NCBI RefSeq assembly: GCF_964204865.1
Contig: NC_135250.1
Coordinates: 10,974,001 to 11,038,000, forward strand
DNA: 64,000 bases
DNA from: Styela clava
Lineage: Eukaryota; Chordata; Ascidiacea; Stolidobranchia; Styelidae
Direction: 5' to 3'
The notes beneath the pieces were generated by a model that was given only the letters and a program-made list of their open reading frames with translations, did not search any database and was not told where the DNA came from. Position 1 is the stretch's first letter, and each line of letters starts with the position of its first letter. Position numbers and translations under genes: made by a program. Positions 17,631 through 29,549 of this stretch are shown piece by piece.

Positions 17631-18169
17631 CCAATATTTGCACCAGACCAACCAACGCTTAAACCATAACAAGGATAACATAAATAACATGACATAAATA
17701 TTCCAGATTGTATGATAAAAGATTCCAGAGCACCATGTTTAAACTATATCGATATACTTTATTCGTGGTCACGTAAAATCTGTTATTTTACAAAGTGACT
17801 ATTATTATCCAGGAATATATATCAAGGAATTTGATATTAATCGAAATTGTTGTGGTTACATTATATTTTTTATCTGTAAGCATAAGTTAGAGTTAAACTA
17901 AAGGTATCAAACTCATTGAAATGTATTCCCGAGTTCATGAATATTATACTACTCGAAGCACAGTCAAGTCACAATCAGACACATTTATGTTTTTCATCAA
18001 ATATATTGGAGGTTGAATCGGATTTAATCAGATTACAGTACTAATCAGAATTTGGCTTGTAATGCGTTCGTTAAAATATACAGCTATACGATATGTATGT
18101 GGAATCAGGTTATGTGCGTGTCTTGACTTTTATCAGTCAGAAGTATAAGATTTCAGAAAAAAAAATCGC

Positions 18170-18360
18170 CACCACCTTTCTTGTGCTAATTTTTTTGCTG
18201 CTGTTTATTTGACAAAACATTTCAGACCAAAATTTGTTTTACGTTTTCAATATGATTATTACCAATATATTATAATCAAGTTAATATTGTATCTGTCATG
18301 TATGCAGGATTAATCAAGACTATTGAGCTTATTATAAAAATAAATTTAAGCAAGAGAGCC
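18170..18360 (+). repeat. copy of the lectin 3'-flank sequence
   Basis: This is similar to 14200-14460 downstream of the lectin gene, ending with ATCAAGACTATTG and an ATAAATTTAA tract. It sits downstream of heptapeptide copy A, showing that the lectin tail was included in a local duplication. No coding exon is present. Confidence 0.6.
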
Positions 18361-18863
18361 ATGCTCGAATATGTCGACAAGGTGGGCAACACAAAATATT
18401 TTATCTCATCAATTCCCTGAAAATCATACACGGTAAATTACCAGTAGCCGTATCGGGAGGCGAAGAATTCGACTACCCAGACAACTCATCAGAAACAACT
18501 CGACTACTCAGGGTACTGACGAAAATCCATTCTTCATGATTAGGTTTCAACGTGAATTAAAACACCAACTGATCCGAGTCACTTATGTATCATCAGACCA
18601 GATCCCACAGTCTACCGTTCCTAATAAAAAGTTCCCACTTTCGCTAAGCACGAGATTCGCCGACTTTCGCACAGCATAATGTCCGCTGATAAATTCCAAT
18701 GACGTCATAGCACACAAAGAAAAAATATATATCTTTCACCACTGGAAATTTCAAAGCGATTGGTCCAGTAATTAGAAATAAAAGTGATTTTTCCTAACGA
18801 TAGAAACAAAAATATCATGAACAACAACTTAATAACAAAACGAGGACCTCCTGTCCCGAAGAA

Positions 18864-18984
18864 GTGGGACACGTGGTACAAGTGGGACACGTGGTACAAG
18901 TGGCACACGTGGTACAAGTGGGAAACGGGGTACAAGTGGTACACGTGGGACAAGTGGGGCACGTGGTACAAGTGGGACACGTGG
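18864..18984. repeat. 18-bp minisatellite carrying CACGTG in most units
   Basis: About seven tandem units of GTGGGACACGTGGTACAA. Each unit is itself two related 9-bp halves (GTGGGACAC and GTGGTACAA). The E-box hexamer CACGTG occurs six times. Open frames through the array are a by-product of the 18-bp period. Confidence 0.9.
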
Positions 18985-19089
18985 AATACGACATTTTGAA
19001 GACACCGCCAAAAACAACTGATGAGTTGTGGAAATTAGGTGATAGAAGGGAAGTAAGGGGAAGATAAAATTCCGAAACAAAAATGAAAG

Positions 19090-19320
19090 TACAAATTTTG
19101 CACGGGATGGATAAATTCTGTTATAAAAAGCATGCGTTTGTAAAACAATTACTGAATACAATTTATACGCAGATTTCATTTCATTGGTTTTGAGTTTATT
19201 TACGGATTTAATAATATTACAACAACTAAAATCTATATCATCTTTTTACAATTTACGCAGTTCTGAAGATTGCAAAAAGTTAACTTATCGACTTATTTGA
19301 AGAGCCACATTTTAATGTTA
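19090..19320 (+). repeat. fragment of the heptapeptide-gene intron
   Basis: This matches the intron of copy A (about 16728-16920): shared words include TTTAATAATATT, TCGACTTATTTGAAGAGCC and the TTTATGC/TTATACGC region. No heptad exon follows, so it is a truncated duplicate. Confidence 0.6.
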
Positions 19321-19917
19321 TCATACAAGCGAGCGATGCTCAAATATATGGATACGAACATCAAAACGAAGTAGAACCACAGAGATATATAAATAGAGTG
19401 CGCTTCTTTCTCGTTTCCGCGAGATTATTTGAAGGCTCTCTCGTTTTGACGATAGATTTCCAACTTTTCCGAAGCGCGTAATGCATTTCTTATGGGATTT
19501 GGCAGAAATCAATCATTTGCGTCGATTTTTCTCACATATTCGCCTGATCTTGATTCGTTTCTCATTATGTATCAAACGCTAGTATATCCCAGCTCACCAT
19601 ACGGTGCTAATTTTGGCAGTTTTATAAATTTGTGAAAGTCGTGGTTAATAATATGGCCAACGTATCAGTCAAAGGCGAACAAAAACGACCACAAAACATT
19701 AGTCAAGATGGCTTATTCGAATCGCTTCCCCATTTGTATATGGCCTTATTTTATCGCCTTACGCATTTTGCGTAACGATCTCAATATCATTGCGTGGCCT
19801 GGTTCCATAACACCCTAGCTGTACATGTAAATAGAACTAAAGAGCGCTCCTCAAGTGTATGTACTAATATGGAGGTAACTAATATTGTTCGCCTACTCTA
19901 CACCAATTTGTGTAAAG

Positions 19918-20751
19918 CAGGGATGCACGACCTTTTTGCTATTGGAGGCCACATTGCATTTATTTGTATTCGATACGGCCGCAAGGGGGCTGAAGAGCAC
20001 GCAGAACGCGCGCGATTTTTTTTTGGCTTTTATGACGCCATAACCGCGTATTTGAACCATGCGAGGTGCAGTCTGCCCACCTATAAAGTATGTAGGACTA
20101 CTTGGAAGTATAATATTCGCATTTTAAACGGATTTTTTTTCGGTGGACCTATTCTTGAGCAGATATATTGCAACAAGTTGCATAATGGTTGCACAATTTT
20201 GAAAAAAATTGAAAGTCGGGGATGGGAAGATGGGCGGTCGCTCCCATTTTCTTGTCCCCAAAAGTATAATAAAATGTCAAATATTTTAATGAATTTTTTC
20301 TATGAAAGTGTGCAAAGCACTGTAGCAATTCAATGACTCCCTTGGTCTTGCACGTGGACAGATAAACTTGCAAAGTCAGGTAACTGGCTGGATACCATCA
20401 ACCTTAGTTTAGACTCCAGCTTGACGTCTAACAATCTGGTTCGGTACTCATTTATCAGGTACGTCATTCTTGAAACGTTGCTTCGCATGTGTAAGTACTT
20501 CCAAAAAGAACGAGAGTTTTTCTTGCCAATTCTTGTAGCACTGGATATTCAACTGTGCTTTTAACGTGTCCAGCAGATTTTTCTCGTCTTTAAACTTCTG
20601 CACATGCTGTCCATCATGCTTTTTGCACCAGCATTGTCGCCAAATCCTATATTTTGAACTTTTTTTTTTCATTGAATTTTGTGTATGGAAGGCCGCATTA
20701 TTTTGTCACGACGGCCGCATACGGCCGTGCGCCGCAGGTTGTGCACCGTTG
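19918..20751. mobile_element. non-autonomous hAT element, 834 bp
   Basis: The ends CAGGGATGCACGACC and GGTTGTGCACCGTTG are imperfect inverted repeats (11 of 15). Flanking 8-mers GTGTAAAG (19910-19917) and GTGTAAAC (20752-20759) fit a hAT target duplication with one change. Internal open frames on both strands (for example 19794-20336 plus, which also spans the left end) are not recognisable transposase and are probably decayed. Confidence 0.7.
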
Positions 20752-20799
20752 GTGTAAACGGAAGGAAACCATGGGCACAGGATATATTCACTTGGCTAA

Positions 20800-20898
20800 C
20801 ACACACACAATTCCCGAACTCGTAAAAGAACTAGGATAAAGAAAGTCGGAATAAAGTTATGGCCTAACCTCAATCTGGAACACAGACTACGGGAGTAC
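20800..20898 (-). mobile_element. truncated GGTACTCCCGTAG-family MITE
   Basis: The right end reads CAGACTACGGGAGTACC. The preceding bases are the reverse complement of the left part of the relative at 25631 (for example CACTTGGCTAACAC). The other terminus is missing. Confidence 0.65.
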
Positions 20899-21061
20899 CA
20901 ACTAAATTGCGTTTCGCCCTCTGTCGAAGACTTGGGGATGAAATCTTCCCCGTGGAGGTTATTGCATTTTTATGATATTATTTGAAAACAATTGTTTCCA
21001 CTTTCTCACTTCTTTCCGGCTTCGCATTTCTTAGCCTTAGACCTCATAATGAATAAGGTTG

Positions 21062-23121
21062 ATGCACTACTCGCAGCTGCCGCTGGAACAAAAATTAGAG
21101 GTACAACGTCTTGGGCCTTATCAACCAAAAAATTGTTCACTGAAACAGTCCCATGACGGAGGAAAGCGTCGGCGTACATTCTGCGCAGAAACTTGGTATA
21201 AAAAACACGAATGGTTGTGTTACAGCGAGGACAAAAATGCACTTTTTTGTTTTTATTGCCTACTTTTTGCTATCGCCCGTGACTCACGTTGGTGTAAATT
21301 TGGTTTTAGAGATCTTAAACATCTTTCCGAGCGTGCCAGGGATCATCAATCTTCTATGGAGCATCTGGACAATGCAGTAAAATACCGAACATTCGGAAAT
21401 GTTAATATTGCAGCACAGTTGGATGAAGGACGCGCGGTTTCTATTCGTCGGCACAACCAAAACGTCGAGAAAAACCGCCATGTTCTCGGTCGATTGATAG
21501 ATGTTTTGAAGTTCATTGGTTGTCACGAGCTGTCCCTCCGTGGGCACGATGAACGGGCTGGCTCTTCTAATAGAGGGGTATTTTTGGATATGGTGGAATA
21601 CATCGCATCCCTAGATACAGTATTGAGAGATCATCTTGATGCCGAAACTGTTTCGAAAGGGACATCTAAGGATATCCAAAATGATTTGCTCGACTCAATG
21701 TATAAAATTTATTTACAAGACTTGGCTCTGGAAATTGAGAATTGCCAGTTCCTTTCGATTCAGTCTGACGAGACAACTGACATCACGTGCGTTTCCCAAC
21801 TGGCTGTGATTTTTCGGTTTGTGAAAGATGGTAAACCTACCGAGAGATTTCACAGCTTTGTACCAATCGTTGATCGCACGGCTTGCGGGATATCGGCTGT
21901 ACTGAAAGAAGTGTTACAGCCTTACAACGCGAAGTCAAAATTGATAGCCCAAACTTATGACGGCGCGGCAGTCATGAGTGGGTCGAAACAAGGTGTTCAA
22001 GTTTATATAAAAGAGGATTTTCCTCATGCGCATTTTTTACATTGTTATGCACACCAATTTAACCTCGTTATCAAAAATATGTGTCTTGATACCCCTCTTG
22101 TCCGTATATTTTTTGCAAATGTTTCGGGGTTTTCTTCATTTTTTTCCGTTTCGCCGAAGCGCTCTGACCTCCTTCGCCAGATATGTAGCCGCCGTCTCCC
22201 AGCTTGTGCACCAACACGTTGGAACTTCCTATCACGCGTGGTGCAGGGCGTGTCCGAAATTAGGTCTGAGCTCATTGAGAGTTTCAATGGCATTCAGAGC
22301 TCTCCGGTTTGGGACGAACGCTCTGTGAGGGAGGCGGCAGGTCTAAAGCGTCTGCTAGAAGATGGTGAGTTTTCATTTTTTCTCGCTTTTTTCTCCACAA
22401 TATTCTATCACGTGGATGTATTATACGGCGCATTGCAGTCAAGGCTAATGGATGGAGCGTCTGTGCAGTCGTGTATTTCAGACTTCTGCGATGCTGTATC
22501 TCGTATCCGGGAAACATAAAAATACGACGACACATGGAGTGCTTCTTTACGCCGCGGGCAAACAACGCAGCTTTTGATTTTGTCTGCAAAGGAATGCTGT
22601 GACATTCTGGTGAATCAGATATGCGATCGTCTGCGCACTGAACACCTTGCCGCGTTCTCTTTGATAAACCCAAAAATTTTTCAAAATTTGCACGTCAATT
22701 TCCCATCCATTTGTTGGCTACTGTCTCCAAATTTTACCCCATGATAAACGTGGGTAAATTGGAAAATGAATTGCGATGTATATACACCAATCAAACTTTT
22801 TTAAAAATCACATCAACTTGCGCGCTCTATGAGTTCCTCATAGATAACACTCTAGTAACTACCTTTGCGGCGTCTGCAAAATTTCTGGACATCATTTTGA
22901 CGACGCCTATTTCTTCCGCCGACGCAGAGCGAACATTCAGCACGCTGAAGCGTATTAAAACGTATCTCAGAAACACAATGAAGCAAGATAGATTAAATTC
23001 CTTGGCTGTTTTATCCATTCACAAAGACGTTATTTCTGGGATGAATGACTTTAATCAGCGCGTTATTGAGCATTTTGCTTCCAAGAAACCGCGGCGTGTT
23101 GGATATATGTTCAAGCAGTAG
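21062..23121 (+). pseudogene. hAT transposase (ZMYM1-like), broken
   Basis: Reading from about 21062: a TTF-type zinc finger (CAETWYKKHEWLCYS, then the CFYC pair), a DUF4371-type core with LSLRGHDE, the catalytic-region motif QSDETTDIT, HCYAHQFNL, and APTRWNF. The C-terminal hAT dimerisation domain (SSADAERTFSTLKRIKTYLR) is in the segment from 22711 to 23121. A stop at 22517-22519 and a frame change before 22711 interrupt the frame, so the copy is inactive unless spliced. Such enzymes cut and paste hAT DNA. A likely right terminus, CGCGCCGCCACTG, ends at 23534; I did not find the left one. Confidence 0.85.
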
Positions 23122-23533
23122 AAGTCTAGCAGCATATATATCTATGAATGAGCGACGCATGTCCTTATCTTTGCATTAACTTTCCTTTCTTCATAGTAAC
23201 GTTTTAAACCTTATTTTAGGTTTTGTCTGCTTTCCCGAAGTTTCTGTTAATATGTCATTGTATTTATATGGGTAAATATTGCTTTCCTTTTGAAAGAGGT
23301 CCCAAAATAAACTATGTCTATATCTATTAATCCCTTGACTTGGACTGGTTTTAAAGACACTTTCTTATCGTTAAAAATTGTCGCTTTTGCCGATTGGTTG
23401 TTACCGATGGAATGGTTTTTATACTCATAAAATGATGGGAGAACTCACAGCGCTCATCCTGTCTCCGTAGATGGGGGTGACTTGGTCCCGCAGTAGCTTG
23501 CCCCGGTTGTCAAAATGACCACGCGCCGCCACT

Positions 23534-23640
23534 GGGTCACAGTACACTATCGAAACCGCAGTCCCGCACGACTAACGCAAACCAAGAACTGCCACAATGT
23601 ACGCACTTTTTAAGGACAGCACACAAAAAACGATCTCTAT
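23534..23640. other. short flank after the hAT element
   Basis: No gene is seen. The interval joins the inferred right end of the hAT transposon to sequence shared with the heptapeptide duplication units (the ATTGG..AGAAA..TTTTTCACAATAA words also seen at 120-160 and 15020-15060). Confidence 0.4.
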
Positions 23641-24060
23641 AGTCCAGTGATTGGAGAGGAAAGAGACTTTTTCACAATAATAAGAAGAAAAATACTAACA
23701 ACAAAAATAAGAACAATAACATAATAACAAAACGACGCATGTGTACACTTCCTGTTAAATAATAATATAATAACCATAATAAGTGACGGTACACAACACA
23801 GGAAAATGCTGTTAGATAATTGGCTTGAATGTGCTCAATAGATGTTTAACTCGTGAATGTAGCGCTATGATAGAGTAGTAAACATGCATCACGTTTACTT
23901 TATTGACACGAAATGGACCTATGGATCGTTTTGTTGTTATGTTGTTGTTGTTCAAATTCAATCAATCAAATTTTGCACGAAATCAATCAACGTTTGCTCC
24001 AAATTACCCACAGTTTGCTTTAAATCAAACAACGTTTGTTGATGTTAACAGTTTTGTTCT
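23641..24060 (+). pseudogene. heptapeptide-repeat gene remnant D
   Basis: About four degenerate 21-bp units at 23950-24035 encode NQSNFAR, NQSTFAP, NYPQFAL and NQTTFVD. The upstream context resembles copy A (GTAGTAAACATG versus TTAGTAGATATGACGTTTGC), but the acceptor is damaged and there is no terminal stop in phase. No signal exon is seen. Confidence 0.6.
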
Positions 24061-25630
24061 TGTGTCTTCTGAATTGACAGCTAGATCAATGGCATGAATA
24101 GGATAATATTATAATTATGCTTATTATAATCAATATTTTATTATAATTTGTTATATTATAATAAAAATTGAGCTTGATATTTTTCGAAGAAAATTCAATT
24201 TGAAAAATATTCAATTTTTTTTATATTTGTACATATTTATACCACAAAAAGTATTTCCCATTTTCGTAGAATTATAATATGGTACATATGTATTTCATCT
24301 TTCATGAGAAATCTGCTTCAATCAAAATCACATGCGATCACATAGAAAACCACAAAATTTACAGTGAAGTAACGAGCAATTCTTGTAACCTTGAATCCAT
24401 TCAATAAATTTTGTAAAAAGTCAGGTTAACGAGCAAGTAACCTTGTCTTCCAAAAAGACAATAGTGAAATCTGGTAACTGGTAACTAACTGGACTTGGCG
24501 CGCGGTGACATCGATCCCGAAATTGTACGCACGAAAATTGTGAACGAAACTCATTATCTGATCACTCGCCTGCGACAGCAGTCTGGGTCCGAGGAGCATA
24601 TTTAATTACAGTTGCCTTGCCCTACTTACCTTTTTGTAGACGGAGCTTCCGAATCAGCGTAAAATTTGTATTGTATAACAATAATCGATTGCACATTTGT
24701 TTGGGTATCATGAAACATGTGATGAACAGGCAATGGCCCACAAAATTTCACGTCGCTATGAGGTAATAGTACGTCAAGATGTATCGTACATCGTGCATAT
24801 ACATAATTGTCTTCCAGTCCCCACTGCTCTAGCTTAAAGTAGGCACAGCTTGATTGATACTTTCACGATCTTTTTTTGTAGCGCACAAATTGTGTGTAAG
24901 TTATAGAATAAAAAAAACAATATAAAAAAATTTCTATAAAATATTTCAATACAATGAAATTGAAGATCCCCACGTTGAAAGCTGCCCAACACAGTATATA
25001 TATTCCATTCGATATGCCTTCATGGCCCCTAATAAGAACGCCGAAGGTTGGTGAAATTGCCCCGCAGATCATTGAAAACACAAAGTTTATATTTATGTAT
25101 GGTGAAGAGTTGAAGATATTATTATTGAGTACAAACGGAAAAGAGGAAACTCTGTACGCTAGGAACTCCGGGCACGAAAAATGCACATACATATTACATA
25201 ATATGCCTATATGTATAGTTAAAATTATGGGTTTTTGATAAAAATTCATTTTATTACCGCGGTATGCTTTAAATAAAAGGTTAAAAACATGAAGTCTAAT
25301 AAGTCCACATCATGTCAAAGTCCACCATCAAATACCCAATATAGAAGGAAGGAAGCACATAAGCCAGTATCCACATAATGCATTCCAATAAAATCACTGT
25401 GTTATGCCCGACCTTTAGCACTTAGTAGAAACAACTGAAATGAATTTCATAAAATATATATAAATAGACGTTTTTAATCGGGCATTGACTTAGATTGTCT
25501 GCGTCCTTATGCTGCAACATCTTACATTTATAGGTATGTATATATATTTGATAGATCTTAGGCTATAGTGGGTTTCAGATATAGATTTCAACTCGAATGC
25601 TTTATTTTCCACAAAATTAGCAGTTAAATC

Positions 25631-25854
25631 GGTACTCCCGTAGTCTGTGTACCAGGTTAGGGTTAGGGCATAATTTTTTCCCGATTTTCCTTATTTTAGT
25701 TCTATTACGTCTTACGAAGTTTGAGTATTGTCTGTGTTAGCCAAGTGAATATACCCCTGCTCATAAGTTTCAGTCCCTTTACACAACTTGATGAAAGGTA
25801 TAGGCGAACAAAATTAGTTACCTTCATATTGGTACACACACTTCTGGAGCGCCG
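25631..25854. mobile_element. palindromic MITE (GGTACTCCCGTAG family)
   Basis: Left end GGTACTCCCGTAGTCTGTG, right end ACACACTTCTGGAGCGCC, with GTACCA/TGGTAC mirrored inside the termini. It is present in unit B but not in unit C at the equivalent place, so it probably inserted after the duplication or was lost in C. Confidence 0.75.
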
Positions 25855-26121
25855 TTGAATCTTTACAAAAATTCGGTGAATATATATTTTGTTTTTATAA
25901 AGAGTTAATCGCTAACATTCTAATCGGTGTCGTTTATTTAATGGAATCATAATTTATATGGACGCGACTTATTTAAAAATATTTTGCATTAAAACTTGTG
26001 ACCTTAACTCAAGTTAGTAGTATGAAAACTGAGTTTCTTCCTCGTGATACCCAGCATTGCGAGTAAATCTGTGGTTAAATGTGTTACAGCTAACAAAGAT
26101 ATTCAGAAACAAGCAACTACC

Positions 26122-26970
26122 ATGAAAAGTATATATTACATCAACGCCGTTTGCTTGCTGATTCTCAGTTACTCTGGTCAGATTAACGGACGAGGTGAGA
26201 GTAATTGAGTAGGAGCCATTATGTATTTGAAGTTATCCCCAAACCCAAAGTATTTCAAAACGTTGCAAATTTCGAACGGATTAAATTTTAAAGTGAGGTG
26301 ATCTGAAAAAATTCCAGCCTAATTCGGATCGAGATGTGTAAGAGAACTGGTACCTAGCTTATAACTTTACGATTATCCATTGACAATTACTGATATTATT
26401 TCACGCGCTGTTTTCAATCCATGTCTTTGTTATTTTTATGGCAACTAAATTTTTTTTTAACTGATGAGGTAAAAAGTAAAGAGCCAAATTAGGGAATACG
26501 TTATGATATGTCACTTTTTTAGCCTAATAGGATACAATTAAATTAATATCTGTTTAATACCTGAGCGTACCGTGAAGCAATGAGTTCTCATTGCGTGAAG
26601 AGAGCGAAAATATAACCTTTGTTTTTTTCTTTTCAAAGCACTATTCGCACCAAATCAACCAATCTATGCACCAAATCAACCAACATTCACACCTAATCAG
26701 CCAACGTTCACACCAATTCAACCAACATTTGCACGAAATCAACCAACCTTTGCATCAAATCAACCAACATTCGCACCAAATCAGCCACCGTTTACACCAA
26801 TTCAACTAACATTTGCACCAAATCAGCCAACCTTTGTACCAAATCAAACAACATTCGCACCAAATCAACCAACGTTTACACCAAATCAACCAACATTTGC
26901 ACCAAATCAACCAACCTTTGCACCAAATCAACCAACATTCGGACCAAATCAACCAACATTTGCTCCATAA
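26122..26970 (+). CDS. secreted heptapeptide-repeat protein, two exons, intact copy B
   Basis: Unrecognised gene. Exon 1 (26122-26194) starts ATGAAAAGT and encodes a signal peptide: KS, then a hydrophobic core INAVCLLILSYSG, with a likely cut after ING near residue 23. The donor is G|GTGAGA. Exon 2 (26639-26970) follows a strong acceptor (TTTTCTTTTCAAAG) and keeps the frame (phase 1), giving 134 residues. After the signal, the product is about 15.6 tandem heptads of consensus QPTFAPN ending QPTFAP-stop, with no cysteine, almost no charge, and regular Pro, Thr and Asn. An AATAAA lies at 27326-27331. There are no dibasic cleavage sites, so a classical neuropeptide precursor is unlikely. A structural, mucin-like or mucus/tunic matrix role is possible but is inference. 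Confidence 0.7.
26639..26967 (+). repeat. 21-bp tandem repeat array B
   Basis: Tandem units of the form CCAACATTYGCACCAAATCA, period 21 bp, about 15 copies, encoding QPTFAPN. Most substitutions keep Pro, Phe and Asn positions, and no unit carries a stop or a length change that breaks the frame. Confidence 0.9.
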
Positions 26971-27759
26971 CAAGGAAGATTTAGACAACATGATATATCA
27001 TTCGAGGGCATCATATTTATCCTATAAAAATATGTTTTCTGTGTCACCCCAAATATGTATTTTTCTTCAGTGACTATTATTATTCAAGAATATCAAAGAA
27101 AATGGGCGCTGATACATACTATTTCAACAGTTAGCTCCATATTTTTTGGTTACATTGTATTTCTTCGCCGCCATCATAAATCAGTGTTAAATTTATATAT
27201 ATATCATAAGTTCTGCAAACTCATATTGATAATTTATTTCCGTTGGTTCTTGTTCAGACAATAATGCGTCGTAGTTGGGATTATATTGTCAAAATAGTGA
27301 AAATTTTATAACTTGGAACGAAGCCAATAAAAATGTTAACCAGAATTGTACACTATAATCGTTAATCGAACTTCCTATGGGATTCCCATTGGAATACAAT
27401 TTTTTATTAAATTTTTTAAAATTTAGGTTCAGTGGCCATTAACTAGCACTCTATGTACAAAGAGACATGTCAAGTTTCATCCGAATCCGAAAGGTGGAAT
27501 TATGCTCGCGCTCTAGAAACTAAACGCAGTAGTCCACTTTGCCCAAGGGAAATACAAATATGTGCTCCCAATTGCCTTGCGTTTCCCGCTTGTCCCATGC
27601 GTCCACTTGTACCGTGGAAAATGCGAATGTGTTCTGTCCTATCCCATCACATGATACGTTTCCCATGGTTTAGCCTGGTTACCTGGATATCAAGTTGGAA
27701 TCGTGTCAACTTGAGAGTGCTTGGGAAATAGAAATGATGCGTTTGCCGGAAGTATTTTA

Positions 27760-27800
27760 TATTTGAGCTTAGCCGAGTGGGTGACGGGTATTAGCATCTT
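27760..27800 (+). repeat. tRNA-like box A word at the duplication boundary (copy 1)
   Basis: TTAGCCGAGTGGGTGACGGG matches the 5' part of a Ser/Leu-type tRNA and the box A consensus TRGCNNAGYNGG. No box B or acceptor stem is visible downstream, so this is a remnant, not a tRNA gene. It recurs at about 30622-30645 and marks the ends of both duplication units. Confidence 0.5.
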
Positions 27801-29549
27801 CAATTAATTAATTCATGCTAAAGAATTTGCGATTGATATTTTTCGAAGAAAATTCAATTTGAAAAATATTCAAATTTTCATATACATATACCACAAGAAG
27901 TATTCCCCATTTTGTAGAATAATAATATGGTATATATATACATGTGTAATTCACGAAAAATTTGCTCCAACCAAATTTACATAGAAAACCACAAAATTTA
28001 CAGCAAAGAAACGTGCGATTCTTGTAACCAGGAATTCATTCAACAAACCAAACCAAGTCTCCCAAAAACACAATAGTGAAATCTCGTGAATCTCATTCAC
28101 AAAGGATTTATCGTAAAGACTTGGCGTGCGGTCACATGCGGTCCCCGTAATCGTACGCACGAAGGTTGTGAACGAAACTCATTATCTGGTCACTCATTCG
28201 TATCACTCGCCTGCGTCAGTAGTCTGGGGCCGAGGAGCATATTTAACTACAGTTGCCTTGCCCTACTTAATTTTTTGTAGTTGGAGCTTTCGAATCAGCG
28301 TAAAATTAGTATTGTATACCAATAACCGATTGCGCATTTGTTTAAGTATCATGAAACATGTGATTAACAGGCAATGGCACCGCAAAGTTGTCAAATTTCA
28401 TGTCGCTATGATATAATAGTACGTTAAGATGCATCGTGCTGCATATTCATAATTGTCTTCAAGTTCCCACTGCTCTAGCTCAGAGTAGGCACGACTGGGT
28501 TGACACTTCGACGATATTTTTTTGTAGCGCGCAAATTGTGTGTAAGTCATGGAATCAAAAACAATATAAAGAAAATTTCTAACAAATATTTCACTACAAT
28601 GAAATCGAAGATCCCCACGTTGAGAGCTGCCCAACACAGTAAATATATATATTCCATTTGATATGCCTCCATGGCCCCCTAATAAGAACGCCGAAGGTTG
28701 GTGAAATTGCCCCGCAGATCATTGAAAACACAAAATTTATATTTATGTATGGTGAAGAGTTGAAGTTATTGTTATTGAGTACAAATGGGAAAAATTGGAA
28801 ACTATGTATGCTAGGAACTCCGGGCACGGCAAATGCACACACATGTTACATAATATGCCTATATATATGTATAGTTGAAATTATGGGTTATTTATATAAA
28901 ATCATTTTATTTACGAGGTATGCTTTAATAGGTTAAAAACATGATATTTCATATAGTCGACATCATGTCAAAGTCCACCATCAAATATCCAATACAGAAG
29001 GAAGGAAAGCCATTATCCACATAATGCATTCCAATAAAATCACAGTGTTATGCCCGACCTTTAGCACTCAGTAGGAACAACTGACATGAATTTCACAAAA
29101 TATAAATAGACGTTTTTGATCAGGCATGACTCGGATTGTCCGCGTCCTCATGCTGTAACATCTCACATTCGTGGGTCTATGTATGACAACTTTTAGGCTA
29201 TTGTGGGTTTCACATTTAGATTTGAACTCGAATGCTGTATTTTCTACAAAATTAGCAATCTTTAAAAGAATTCAGTGATTAAATATATTTCATATTTATG
29301 AGGAATAATCAGTAAAACTCTAATGTCTCTATGTCGTATGACAACTAAATTTTTTAACCGATGAAGCAAAAAGTTGCCAATTTATTTAAAGAGCCAAATT
29401 AGGGTATGAAATAAATCATGATATGTCACTTTTTTAGCCTAATAGGATGAAATTAAGTTAATATCTGTTCAATACCTGAGCTTACCTTGAGGCAATGAAT
29501 CCGCATTGCGTGAAGAGAGCGAATATATGACTTTTTTTTCTTTTCAAAG

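Larger units (their letters stand above)
14701..18360 (+). repeat. segmental duplication unit A (oldest copy) of the heptapeptide-gene block
   Basis: Stretches are colinear with units B (24100-27815) and C (27816-30665). Examples are the word AATCACATGCG..CAC..GGAAAAC near 14850 versus 24330, and GCGTCCTTATRCTG near 16030 versus 25502. It is more diverged than B is from C, so it is probably an older duplicate. It contains the start-less heptapeptide copy at 16456-17630. Confidence 0.7.
24100..27815 (+). repeat. segmental duplication unit B
   Basis: Colinear with 27816-30665 (unit C). Matching landmarks: TATTTTTCGAAGAAAATTC (24178/27838), the word GAAGATCCCCACGTTGA (near 24962/28608), CGTCCTTATGC/CGTCCTCATGC (25503/29143), the repeat exon (26639/29550), CAATAAAAATGTTAACCAG (27325/30315), and TTAGCCGAGTGGGTGACGGG (near 27768/30622). 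It carries the intact heptapeptide gene. Confidence 0.85.

Noticed and set aside
18829-19179. Minus-strand frame with a VPLVPR repeat
   Set aside because: It is the reading of the 18-bp minisatellite in one of several open frames; no start or splice support.
20448-20672. Minus-strand 74-residue frame (KNWQEKLSFFLEVLTHAKQRF)
   Set aside because: It lies inside the 834-bp hAT element and may be transposase debris, but is too short and degraded to assign.
24863-25249. 94- and 128-residue frames on opposite strands, repeated in unit C
   Set aside because: In unit C the same sequence carries frame-shifting insertions, so the frame is not maintained.
27760-27800. Possible tRNA gene (TAGCCGAGTGGG)
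   Set aside because: No box B, anticodon arm or acceptor stem follows at a suitable distance.
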